Source: Henriciella mobilis (GTDB lineage Bacteria; Pseudomonadota; Alphaproteobacteria; Caulobacterales; Hyphomonadaceae). From it: a DNA stretch of 64,000 bases. Within the stretch, counting starts at the first letter, position 1. Each line of letters starts with the position of its first letter. The notes under the pieces are model-generated. The model was given only the letters and a program-made list of their open reading frames with translations, was not told where the DNA came from and did not search any database. Made by a program: the position numbers and the translations under genes. The stretch lies in assembly GCF_003576315.1 (NCBI RefSeq), contig NZ_QWFZ01000020.1, positions 62,001 through 126,000 of the forward strand. Reading direction: 5' to 3'. Shown piece by piece: positions 18,279 to 27,600 of the stretch.

Positions 18279-18593
18279 ATGAAGTTGACTGCGATTGCAC
18301 TCGCCGGGCTGTGCCTGGCCGCCACCGCGTGCACATCCGGCCCCCAAAGAGCCAATACGGGCGGCGCAGCCAACTTCAAAGTCACCCCGCAATTGCGCGC
18401 CGAGCTGGAACAGCAGGGCCTGGACCCGGATGAGCGTGTCTGCCGGACGGAAGACCAGATCGGTTCGATCATTCCGAAACGCATCTGCGCAACCCGGGCG
18501 GCCTGGTACGCCAAGACCAAGGCAAGCCAGGAAGGGACGGCCGAAATCCAGCGCGATGCGCTGCAGACAAGGGCACCCGGCTCAGGCGGCTAA
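18279..18593 (+). CDS. Small lipoprotein, function unknown
   Basis: 104 residues. The signal ends in a lipobox (GLCLAATAC), with Cys at about residue 18. The mature part contains a short motif with two Cys (DERVCRTEDQIGSIIPKRICATRAAWY) and a Gln-rich tail. The pattern CxxxxxxGSxIPxRxC is seen in many short alphaproteobacterial lipoproteins of unknown function. ATG 18279 has AAGGAGAC upstream; an ATG 14 codons earlier lacks a signal. It has its own terminator. Confidence 0.78.
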   Translation: MKLTAIALAGLCLAATACTSGPQRANTGGAANFKVTPQLRAELEQQGLDPDERVCRTEDQIGSIIPKRICATRAAWYAKTKASQEGTAEIQRDALQTRAPGSGG

Positions 18594-18625
18594 CAACGCC
18601 TTTGGCCAGCCCTTTCAAGACAGAC

Positions 18626-18657
18626 AAGGCCCCGGCGCAATCCGGGGCCTTTTTTTG
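18626..18657 (+). terminator. Rho-independent terminator
   Basis: Ten-base perfect stem AAGGCCCCGG / CCGGGGCCTT (18626-18635 / 18642-18651), then a T run. It follows the small lipoprotein gene. Confidence 0.92.
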
Positions 18658-18757
18658 CGCATTTTCCCCTCAAATCTTCGCGAGACGGGCTTCAGGGGTT
18701 TCCAATTCGCCCGAGGTCCCTACATCTGTCGCCACCCAATATGAGAGGACCTGCCCC

Positions 18758-19420
18758 ATGCTGCGCCCCGTGATCGCCTCCTGCGCACTTGCATTGCTCG
18801 CCGCATGCGGAGGCAGTGGCGGCGCTGACGATACCGATGCGACAGGCTTCATCACGCCCGGCACGCCGATCCCTGAGTCCGCCAAGACCGAACAGGGCGA
18901 TGTGCCGCGCGACGATTATGGCCGGCCCTTCGAATACGCCTTTCTCGGCAAGGCGCTGCCGGACATTGCCGGAAAGCGGATCAACGGGACCAACTTCGAA
19001 ACGGAAGATCTCGCCGGCCAGTGGACCGTCATCGATGTCTGGGGTCTATGGTGCAGCGACTGCATGGCCGATGCGAAATATGTCGCCGCGCTCGCCAGCG
19101 CCATTGCGCAGGACCCGGACCTGCACTTCCTGTCGATCCACACACCGCCAAGCGCTGCCCGCGCCGATGAAGCCTATGGCCGCTACGGTTCGGTGGAAGC
19201 CTATTTCGAGGAGAAAGGCTATTCCTACCCGACCGTCATCGACACCAATGCCTCGATCCGCGACGCGCTGGAAATCGCGTGGACGCCGAGCTACCTGCTC
19301 GTCGCGCCCGACCTCACCGTACAGGGCTTTCGCTCCGAACTGTCAGCTGCCGATGGCGAGCCGGTGAAAGATTTCATCCGCGACATTGCGAGCGTGAAAG
19401 CCGCTTATGCGTCTGATTGA
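18758..19420 (+). CDS. TlpA-like thioredoxin-fold lipoprotein
   Basis: Periplasmic redox protein of the TlpA/ResA type. It has 220 residues from ATG 18758 with a lipobox (ALALLAACGG). The active site CSDC is in DVWGLWCSDCMADAKYV; the proline-containing loop AWTPSYLLVAPDLTVQGFR lies near the C-terminus. The central part HTPPSAARADEAYGRY replaces the usual ResA insertion. It may reduce apocytochromes or other thiols, but the partner cannot be read from the sequence. The 3' end overlaps the convergent hydroxylase gene by 16 bases. Confidence 0.85.
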   Translation: MLRPVIASCALALLAACGGSGGADDTDATGFITPGTPIPESAKTEQGDVPRDDYGRPFEYAFLGKALPDIAGKRINGTNFETEDLAGQWTVIDVWGLWCSDCMADAKYVAALASAIAQDPDLHFLSIHTPPSAARADEAYGRYGSVEAYFEEKGYSYPTVIDTNASIRDALEIAWTPSYLLVAPDLTVQGFRSELSAADGEPVKDFIRDIASVKAAYASD

Positions 19421-20208
19421 GGCGGGCGCTCAAGCGGCTGCCGGAGCAGCGCAAAGGGCGCCTGGTCCTTTGCCTCGCGCCAGCTTGTCTGGCCGATCGT
19501 CATGCCTTCATGGCCCGCATCGGGTTGCGCTTTGTAGAGCCTGAACAGCCGGTCCCAGACAGACAGGCAAAACCCGAAATTGCGATTGGATTCGGTGTAG
19601 TCGGTCGAGTGATGAACCCGGTGCATGTCCGGCGTCACGACCAGTTGCCGGAGCACCGCATCCACCGGCTTTGGCAAGGCCCAGTTGGCATGATTGAATT
19701 GTGCAAAGGCGTTAAGGGCGACTTCGAAAAAGAAGGCTGCCCAGGCCGGAATGCCGAAGGCGACCACGATGGCGGCTTTCCATCCCAGTGACACCAGGAT
19801 TTCGGCCGGATGGAAACGCAGCGCCGTGACCACATCGAGGTGCGGGTCGGCATGATGGACCCGGTGCATGCGCCAGAGCAGCGGAACGCGGTGCATGGCC
19901 ACATGCTGCGCCCAGACGCTGAGGTCCATGATCAGGAAGGATAGCACCCCAACGCCCCAGACCGGTCCTTCGACGAGGTTGAAAACCCCGATGCCCTGCC
20001 CGTCCGCCCAGATCGCGAGTCCAGCAAGGCCCGCCGGTGCAATCAGCCGTGAAATGGCCGCGCCGGCAATGAATAGCACACCCGCTCCTGGCCATCTCTG
20101 AAGACGGCTCAGGCTGGCGCGGCGGCGCGGCTGGAGACTCTCCAGACAGGCGAGCGCCAGGAAGACGCCGAGAAAGACTCCCATCCGGATCCAGGCTTCG
20201 TATTCCAT
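19405..20208 (-). CDS. Sterol desaturase / fatty acid hydroxylase superfamily protein
   Basis: Integral membrane di-iron oxygenase of the FAH family. It carries the three histidine motifs HVAMHR, HRVHHAD and HRVHHSTDYTESNRNFG, and about five hydrophobic stretches. It has 267 residues from ATG 20208 (MEYEAWIRMG), with AAAGAGG just upstream; the frame continues further up but without a membrane start. Family members hydroxylate or desaturate lipids, including sterols, carotenoids and fatty acids. The substrate here is unknown. Confidence 0.88.
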   Translation of the reverse strand: MEYEAWIRMGVFLGVFLALACLESLQPRRRASLSRLQRWPGAGVLFIAGAAISRLIAPAGLAGLAIWADGQGIGVFNLVEGPVWGVGVLSFLIMDLSVWAQHVAMHRVPLLWRMHRVHHADPHLDVVTALRFHPAEILVSLGWKAAIVVAFGIPAWAAFFFEVALNAFAQFNHANWALPKPVDAVLRQLVVTPDMHRVHHSTDYTESNRNFGFCLSVWDRLFRLYKAQPDAGHEGMTIGQTSWREAKDQAPFALLRQPLERPPQSDA

Positions 20209-20451
20209 GACCTCTTTCGTAATCGAATTCCCGTGACAGTCGATTACATAATTGGAACGATACGTACCCGAAACGATTGGCCTGTAGAAATTCCGGGGTA
20301 GCTTGTCCCGTATTGCCACAGCTTTGCCGGGTTTTTGGGATGTAACTACATTTTCACACTGCAGACCGCCCGAACGCTTTGATCATTCGCGTGTTAGGGG
20401 TTAGACGAACAGAACGGACCTGCAACCAGAAACAGATGTTGGACCCGCCTC

Positions 20452-22485
20452 ATGCTTCATCCTTCGACGAAAAAGCTGATTGACCGCCTCGCCACCATGA
20501 CGGCCCAGAAGAAGATTGACTGGATCGAAAAGGACAATGGCGACGTCCTGTACGCGACGGAGGGCTATGTCGTCCGGCTGACCCCGGAACCGCCCCGCGT
20601 GCTTCTCAGCACCGAGAGCGGCAAGTCGCTTGAAGATGCGACTTCGACGGTCCTGAACGCGACCATGCATGGCGATGGCGGCACCTATGGCGATCTGGTT
20701 GCGCGGCTTGCGCGCGATGCCTGCCGCGACGCGCGCGGAACTGAAGATGCGATCAACACCCTGCTGGCGGGCCTCTCCGACGCCCCGGCAGACGCGGTAC
20801 CCGCTGACAGCGATGAAGCAGCAGGGGCCACCGCAGAAGCCAGCGAAGAGGCCGTTCCCGTTGGCCCCGATGCGGTCGAGGATCCGGTCGATGACACAAC
20901 CGCGCTCAGCCCGGTGGGCCCGGACGCGGTCGATGCGCCGGATACCGGTGAGACCGAGCCCGAGAGCGTGGAGGCCACAGACGCTGAACCGGCTCCCGCT
21001 GAGGCAGCAGAGACAGACGAAACACCGGCGCCGGACCTCGCCCTTGACGCCAGCGTCCCCGATGCGGTGATCGACGAGACCAACGATTTCTCCGAGACAT
21101 CCGAAGACCAAGCAGCGCCGGAAGAGGCGCTTGCCTCCGAAGCGGCAGAAAGCGACGAGGATGAGAGCGCCGCAGACGACTCCGAAGACAGCGAAGCCTA
21201 TGTCGGCGGCGCCGTTGCCCGTCTGGCCGATGAGGTGAATGCCCGGTCCGTCGAGCCCGCGGACGAAAGCGAAGAAGACACAGTCACCGAGCAGAACGCG
21301 CCACTGTCGCCGTCCTTCTCCATCACACCGGACGATGCACCCGCTTTCGAAGAGGCACCGGACGAAATGGCCCCTGAAGCTGCGGCCCCCGTGCCCGACG
21401 AAGTGCCGGCCGTGGACGCCGATGAGACTGCCCAGGCTGATGCGGTCACCGACAGCGAAACGCCGGAACCCGCCGCCTCCGCTTCCCCGAATTACATCTG
21501 GGACGATGCGCCCGCCGCCGACGCGCCGGTCGCCGAAGCCCAGCCTGAAATGCCTGCTGACGATGGCGCGGAACAGCCTGCTGTCGAGCCAGCAGCAACA
21601 TTCGCCACCGAACCGGTAGAACCTGCCGGAGCCGTTGCCGAAGCAGACGCGGCCACGGACGCTGTTCCAGCACCCCAGCCGGAGAGCAATGTTCGTTACG
21701 TCCCGTTCGGGGCCGCGGGTCTTGAGGCCGTCGGCGCAGACGCCTCCAGCGAAACAGCCGACGAAGGCCCGCAGGAGGACACAGTCGATGCAAGCCTGGC
21801 CGGCGCTTCGGACATGGCGATGCCGGAGGAAGCAGACCCAGCGGAAACAGTCTCGGAAGACCGTGCGCCTATGGCGGACACGTCCGAGCCCGCGGAGACG
21901 TCACCGCAGACATTTGAACCGGCCGCTCCAGAGCCATCGACCAATGTCTCCATGGAACCGCCAGAGACAAAGTCGGACGCATCCGCAGAGCCAATGAGCG
22001 TGTCGAGCGAGCAGCCTGCCTCTGAACCGGCACCGGCCCAGCCATCTGAGCCGGCCGGGTCATTCTCGCTCAGCAGCCTTGGTGCTGGTATCGGTTTCGG
22101 GGCACGCGCCAACGGCTTCCAGCCGACACCGCCCAGCCCGGCCGGTACGCCGAGGCCGGACATTGAGTCCGTCGGCAAGGCGCCCGTCTTCATCGATGCA
22201 ACGAACGACTATCCCGGCGACGCCGAGGCAGCCCAGGCTTCGGATATTCCAGATGTCAGCGACCTCAACACGGGCGAAGACGCGGTAGAAGCGTCCGTAT
22301 CCGAGGCCGATCTTGATGCTGTGGCTCCGGCGCAGCCCGAAGCCTCGACCGGACCGGCTGAGCCTGATCGCGCACTGTCGCTGGTCGACAACGAGACCGA
22401 GACCGAGACCAGCGAGGAGCCGGATAATACCGCCGAAGAGGCAAGGCCCGTGCGGCCCAAGACTCGGTTCAATCCGTGGACCTGA
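20452..22485 (+). CDS. Very acidic Ala/Pro/Glu/Asp-rich protein with a short folded N-terminus
   Basis: 677 residues. The first 110 look folded (STKKLIDRLATMTAQKKIDW; GYVVRLTPEPPRVLLSTESG; LVARLARDACRDARGTEDAI). The remaining 550 or so are low-complexity and strongly acidic, dominated by Ala, Glu, Asp, Pro, Ser and Thr, with almost no Lys or Arg. The last residues are basic again (RPVRPKTRFNPWT). There is no signal peptide and no membrane helix. The second part is very probably disordered. The gene is monocistronic with its own terminator. I do not recognise the family. Length and composition of the acidic region probably vary between relatives. Confidence 0.75.
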   Translation: MLHPSTKKLIDRLATMTAQKKIDWIEKDNGDVLYATEGYVVRLTPEPPRVLLSTESGKSLEDATSTVLNATMHGDGGTYGDLVARLARDACRDARGTEDAINTLLAGLSDAPADAVPADSDEAAGATAEASEEAVPVGPDAVEDPVDDTTALSPVGPDAVDAPDTGETEPESVEATDAEPAPAEAAETDETPAPDLALDASVPDAVIDETNDFSETSEDQAAPEEALASEAAESDEDESAADDSEDSEAYVGGAVARLADEVNARSVEPADESEEDTVTEQNAPLSPSFSITPDDAPAFEEAPDEMAPEAAAPVPDEVPAVDADETAQADAVTDSETPEPAASASPNYIWDDAPAADAPVAEAQPEMPADDGAEQPAVEPAATFATEPVEPAGAVAEADAATDAVPAPQPESNVRYVPFGAAGLEAVGADASSETADEGPQEDTVDASLAGASDMAMPEEADPAETVSEDRAPMADTSEPAETSPQTFEPAAPEPSTNVSMEPPETKSDASAEPMSVSSEQPASEPAPAQPSEPAGSFSLSSLGAGIGFGARANGFQPTPPSPAGTPRPDIESVGKAPVFIDATNDYPGDAEAAQASDIPDVSDLNTGEDAVEASVSEADLDAVAPAQPEASTGPAEPDRALSLVDNETETETSEEPDNTAEEARPVRPKTRFNPWT

Positions 22486-22530
22486 GCCAGCTCCACCTCA
22501 ACCTCGTCTGAATACAGCATTTCCATGGAG

Positions 22531-22558
22531 AGCCGCCCTTTGCCGGGGCGGCTTTTTT
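22531..22558 (+). terminator. Rho-independent terminator
   Basis: Eight-base stem AGCCGCCC / GGGCGGCT (22531-22538 / 22546-22553) with a seven-base loop and T run. It ends the transcript of the acidic protein. Confidence 0.9.
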
Positions 22559-22566
22559 CTGGCGCC

Positions 22567-24630
22567 CTATCCGGCCGTCGACGCGCCCAGTACACGCACC
22601 CTGACAGTGGCTTCACGCCCGGCCTCATCAACCGCGCTCACCTTGTAGAAGCCGGATTGTTCAGGCTTCCAGACCGGCAGGCCCGCATCATCGGTGTCGC
22701 ATGGCACGCCATTGATGTACCAGCGCAGCTTGCCCTCGCCCCGGCCGGCCAGCACGAACGGCCGCGCGGGCTTGCCGTTCACATCGCCTGACCACAGCTC
22801 CGCATCGCGTGGCGGGAACAGGATTTCCGGTGCCTCGCCACCACGGTCGAACCGGGCCAGCGCGCCCTTGGCCTCGGCGGCCTGCTGGCTCATCAGCCGC
22901 GACTTGGCCCCGCCATTGCCGCCGAGGTGATAGGCTGCCCGGTCTGCCGCTTCGAACAGGATTGGCAGCGCCGTGTCACGGCCCGTCGCGCCTGGGCGCG
23001 GGGCCCCGTCGGCCCGGCCAACCCAGACGACGATGGCATGATCGCCGGATACGCCCGCTGCCCAGGCGTCGCGGAAACCGTAGGATGTGCCGGTCTTGAA
23101 GGCGATCTGGGGGGCATTCGCCGTCAGCCGCCCCGGCATACGGCCCTCCGGCGTCGGTGCGTTTTTCAGGATGCGCAGGATCTTTTCGGCGCTGTCCGGG
23201 CTCATCAACCTGTAACCGCGCGCCTTGGCCATCTTCTCTTCGTCCTCGACCCGCCAGACCAGCGGCTTGGCATGGCCATTATCGCCAAGCGCGGCGTAGA
23301 GCACGGCCAGTTCGCGCGCCGTCAGCCCTGCCCCGCCGAGCGCCAGAGCCAGGCCGGGCTCCTTGTCAGCGCCCTTTGAAATGCGCGGCGGCGCGCCTGC
23401 CAGTGCCAGCGTGGCTGCGAACCGTTCAGGCCCGACGCGGTCGAGCGCCAGGACAGCGGGCACATTGAGCGAGTGCTGCAGCGCTTCGGAAATACGGACA
23501 TCGCCGCGGAACATGCGGTCGAAATTGTCAGGCTGATAGGACTTGAAGCGCTTCGGCAGGTCAGAAATGCGCGTATCGGGTGCTGCGGAGCCATCGTCGA
23601 ACGCCATGGCATAGATGAAGGGTTTCAGCGTCGATCCCGGGGAGCGGGCCTGCGCCGTCAGGTCGAGCCAGCCGCCTGGCAAGTCGCGCGAGGCCGATCC
23701 GACCGCCGCCCGGACCGCCCGTGTCGGGATGTCGACCACCAGCATGGCGACCTGCGTTTCATTGCCGAATTCGCGGGCATGCTCATCGGCAAGCGCTTCA
23801 AGCTCCTGCTGCAACTTCGCATCCAGGGTCGAGCGCACATCACCATCTGCGTCCTTCGCAGCGCGGCCGGTGGCATGCCAGGCACGCGCCGGAAAGGCGT
23901 ACTCGCCTGTCGGGAGATGCGACGTGCGCGCCTCTTCAGCGCGCGCGGCGTCGAGATAGCCGAGACGCTCAAGCTTGGAGACAATCGCCTTGCGGCCTGC
24001 AACGGCGCCTTCGGGGCGAAGGTCCGGGCGGCGCACTTCGGGACTTTGCGGCAGGGCGATGAGCAACGCGATCTGGTCATCCGACAGCCGGTCCGGCTCA
24101 CGCCCGAAATAGTGCCAGCTCGCTGCTCTCAGCCCTTCGATATTGCCGCCATAGGGCGTCAGGGTGAGATAGAGTTCGAGGATTTCCCGTTTCGACAGGC
24201 GCGCCTCGATCTGGTGGGCGCGAAACATCTCGATCAGCTTGGACGGGATCGTACGCGGGCGCGGTTCAAGCAGGCGGGCCGTCTGCATGGTGATGGTCGA
24301 ACCGCCAGATACCACCCGGCCTGCCAGCGCAGAACTCCAGACCGCACGGACCATGCCTGTCCAGTCGACACCGCCATGGCTCCAGAAGCGCTGGTCCTCG
24401 ACTTCCAGAAGCGCCTCGACGAAAACCGGGTCGATCTCATCGAGATCGGCGCGGAAGCGCCAATGGTGCTCAGGCGTCGGGATGGCGCGTAGCGGGCGGC
24501 CATCCCTGTCGGTGACCATGACCGAGACCACATCGCCGCGCTCAAGCGGCGGGGGGAAGATACGGTCGCACGCGAAGGCGGCGGCCAGCAATGCCGCGAA
24601 GGCAATGGCCAGCCGCTTCAGCCAGATCAT
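22567..24630 (-). CDS. pbpC: Penicillin-binding protein 1C
   Basis: Bifunctional peptidoglycan synthase anchored in the inner membrane; 687 residues. One N-terminal membrane helix. The glycosyltransferase (GT51) part has the catalytic Glu (about E78) in VEDQRFW and the motif GGSTITMQ (109-116). The transpeptidase has S333-x-x-K336 in SPGSTLKP, the SLN triad at 387-389 and KTGTSYG at 512. The end carries the PBP1C-specific C-terminal domain (KLRWYINGVP, a beta-rich module). Its ATG overlaps the stop of the alpha-2-macroglobulin gene by four bases (ATGA), the classic yfhM-pbpC arrangement. The pair may guard the envelope: the macroglobulin traps proteases and PbpC repairs the wall, an idea from the literature and not shown by sequence. 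Confidence 0.96.
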   Translation of the reverse strand: MIWLKRLAIAFAALLAAAFACDRIFPPPLERGDVVSVMVTDRDGRPLRAIPTPEHHWRFRADLDEIDPVFVEALLEVEDQRFWSHGGVDWTGMVRAVWSSALAGRVVSGGSTITMQTARLLEPRPRTIPSKLIEMFRAHQIEARLSKREILELYLTLTPYGGNIEGLRAASWHYFGREPDRLSDDQIALLIALPQSPEVRRPDLRPEGAVAGRKAIVSKLERLGYLDAARAEEARTSHLPTGEYAFPARAWHATGRAAKDADGDVRSTLDAKLQQELEALADEHAREFGNETQVAMLVVDIPTRAVRAAVGSASRDLPGGWLDLTAQARSPGSTLKPFIYAMAFDDGSAAPDTRISDLPKRFKSYQPDNFDRMFRGDVRISEALQHSLNVPAVLALDRVGPERFAATLALAGAPPRISKGADKEPGLALALGGAGLTARELAVLYAALGDNGHAKPLVWRVEDEEKMAKARGYRLMSPDSAEKILRILKNAPTPEGRMPGRLTANAPQIAFKTGTSYGFRDAWAAGVSGDHAIVVWVGRADGAPRPGATGRDTALPILFEAADRAAYHLGGNGGAKSRLMSQQAAEAKGALARFDRGGEAPEILFPPRDAELWSGDVNGKPARPFVLAGRGEGKLRWYINGVPCDTDDAGLPVWKPEQSGFYKVSAVDEAGREATVRVRVLGASTAG

Positions 24631-27600
24631 CTCTGGCCGCCTGTTCCCGCGCTTTGCGTATCGATGGTCACGCGTCCTGGGGCCGAGCGGGCGAAGACGT
24701 CGGGACGATACATGTCCTCAGCCGTCACGCCCGGCATCGCGAAGGCACCTGGCGTCACCGCGCGGACCACATAAGCCAGGCGAACCGGCTCGCTGCGAAC
24801 GTCGATAGCCGCAACGAAGCGGTCATCGCGCGCTTCGGCGGTGTTGGCATCGTCGATCTCGCCTAGCCAGGAGAAGGCGCCGTCGGCGCCGCCATTCGGC
24901 CGGTCGCCGTCTGCAGACCGCAGCACCGTCTCGATCTCGAAACCGGCAGGCAGAAGGTCTGCAATGATGACCGGATTGGTCCGGCGCTGCTCCGGCGTGA
25001 TCACGACGGACACAACCATCTGGTCACCCTGACGGACCTTGCCGAGATCGACCCGGCCACCCGTCATGGTGCGGACGGCCTTGGCCACCTGCAGCTTTGA
25101 GGACGTCGCCGGCGGCGGGCTGGACGGCTCACCGCGGACCATCACGGTGCGGAAGACGGGCGTCGAGCGATCGCCAAGCGTGAAGCTGACATCGCTAGTC
25201 GCCTGGCTAGCCGTGAGCGAGTAGCGGCGGTCATTGTCATTGCCACGGCCGAGCCCTTCCACCTCCAGGCGCAGGCCCTCGGCCTCCTCATCGCCGCGCA
25301 TGCCGTTGACGGCCAGGAGGGCAAAGGCTTTTTCCTGTGTCGTCAGCTCGCTCGGGTCCGGTGCGTCCGCACCAAGCCGCTCCGCAAGGCGGGCAACATG
25401 GTCATTGAAGCCCGTCTCGGCGGCCAGCGCGAGAATGCCGGCAAGGTCACGCAGCGGCGTCTGGTAATAGTCACCGTCATTATTGTAGCCGAGGGCCTCT
25501 TCGGCCGCATCGAAGGCACTCTTGGCCCGCGAGCGATCCCCCATGTAGGAGAGCGCTGCCGCGAGATGGGCCCGCGCGAGCGGGCTTTCTATGTCGCGCA
25601 GCTCGCGGTCATGCAGGTAGCGCAGGCGGCTCATATCCGCCTTGCCAGCCTTGGCGAGCACGTAGAGCGCATAGGCCGAGGACCGGCGCATCAGCTTCTT
25701 CTCCGTGTCATCGTGCCAGCGGCTCTCCCACACATCCGTGTCGTAGCCATAGACCCGCCAGGCATCGCCCTGGGCGATCTGGCGCATCGACTGGTAAGCG
25801 CGGTCGAGCGCTTCATCCGGAACCTCGTAGCCTTCCGCATTGGCGCGGTAGAGGAAGTCCGCCGTATAGGCCCCGAGCCATGGCGAGGCATTGCGGTCCC
25901 CCTCGCGCCAGAGACCGAAGGCGCCGTCGGAGGACTGGCGGTTCAGGATGCGGGTGACCGCTTCCTGAACCTGCGCGCGGGCTGGCTCCCGGGCCGTTTC
26001 GTCAGCCCCCATGGCGACCAGCTGTTCCTCATAGAGGAGCGGCATGGCGCGGCTGATCGTCTGCTCGGTGCAGCCATAGGGATAGCGAGCCAGCGAGGTG
26101 TAGAGCGCGTTCGCATCAAGCGGCAGCGAGGAGAAGGTGATCGTCACCTCGGCCGTGTCGGGCTTGTAATCCGCCAGCAGCGTTTCGGGGATGGACCAGC
26201 TGTCGCCAGCTTCCATCATCGCCGTGGAAATGCTCGTTGCCGGCAGCCAGGGCGAGCGCGTCTGGATCTGGTAGTTCCGGTCGACCGAATAGTTGCCGGG
26301 ACCATCCACACTGAGTTTGACGTCGGCGATGCCGGTCGCGTCGGACCGGATCATGACGCCCTCATCGACCCGCTTGCCATTGGGGATGGTCAGCGAGAGC
26401 TGCGTGGCCGGTACTTCCAGCGGGCTGGTCACATCCAGCGACGCAGAGAAGGCACCGTCCTCAAGCTCGATATTGTCGATCGAGACCGTGGCCAGGGCTT
26501 CGTCGCCCGGCGCGAGGAAGCGCGGCAGGATCAGCTCGCTCGGCGCCGGATCGCGCACGGTCATGGCCTGGCTCGCCGCGCCGAGGCCGGATTCCGACCA
26601 GGCAACCGCCATCAGGCGAAGCTCACCATTGAACTCCGGCACATCGAAGGTGACCTTCGCCTTGCCCGTCCGGCCGACATCCACGAGGCCGGAGAACAGT
26701 GCAACCGACTTGGTCGGCACGACGCTGAGGCCTTCGCCACCAAGCTGGTCACCGCCCGTGCGGACTTCCGCAGGCAGGCCCATGTTCGGATCAAGCAGGC
26801 GGCCATAATCGTCATAGATTTCAACGCCGAGCGCTTTCTTGCCGAAGTAGTACTGAACCGGATCCGGGCTCTGATATTTGGTCAGGCGCAGGATGCCCTC
26901 ATCGACAGCCGCCAGCGTCAGCCAGACATGTTCGCGCGGGCCGCCGGAGATATCGACCTCGACGGTCTGCTGGCGGCGCGGCCGCACCACCTCCGGCGCA
27001 TCGATCTCGAGTTCGAAGGTCCGGCTTTCCATGTCGAGCGGCACATAACCGACACCGACAGCGCGGCGCGGCTTGGATTGCACGACAGGGTCACGCGGGG
27101 TGTAGACGTTGACGAGGATGTAGGCGCCCTCGCCCCATTCCTCGGTCACCGGCAGGGTAAACTGCGTACCGCCTGCCTGGACATCGCGTGTCTCCACGGA
27201 GATGACCTTGTCGGTCGCCACGACGATCTGCGCCTCACCATCATAGGGCGGGTTCACCGTGATCGCGACCGGGCGTCCGGCAACGATCTTCTGGTCCTGG
27301 ACGACGACCTGCACACGATCGGGCGCTTCGACGCCATCGTCGGAGACGTAGCCGCCCCAGCCGACATAGAAGCCGGTACTGGCCTCGGCGGTCGATCCTT
27401 CGGCCGTCACGATCAGCTCATGCTGGCCCCAGTCGAGACCATCCACGCTGACGGTCTGGGTCGTGCCGTCTGTATCGACAACGCCTTCATTGACTGTCGC
27501 CACGGTGCGCGAGCGGCGCCAGCGCCAGCGGCCATCCTCACGGTACCAGTCATAGTGGTAGTCGATCTCGATGACTTTCCAGTTCAGTTGCGTATCGACA

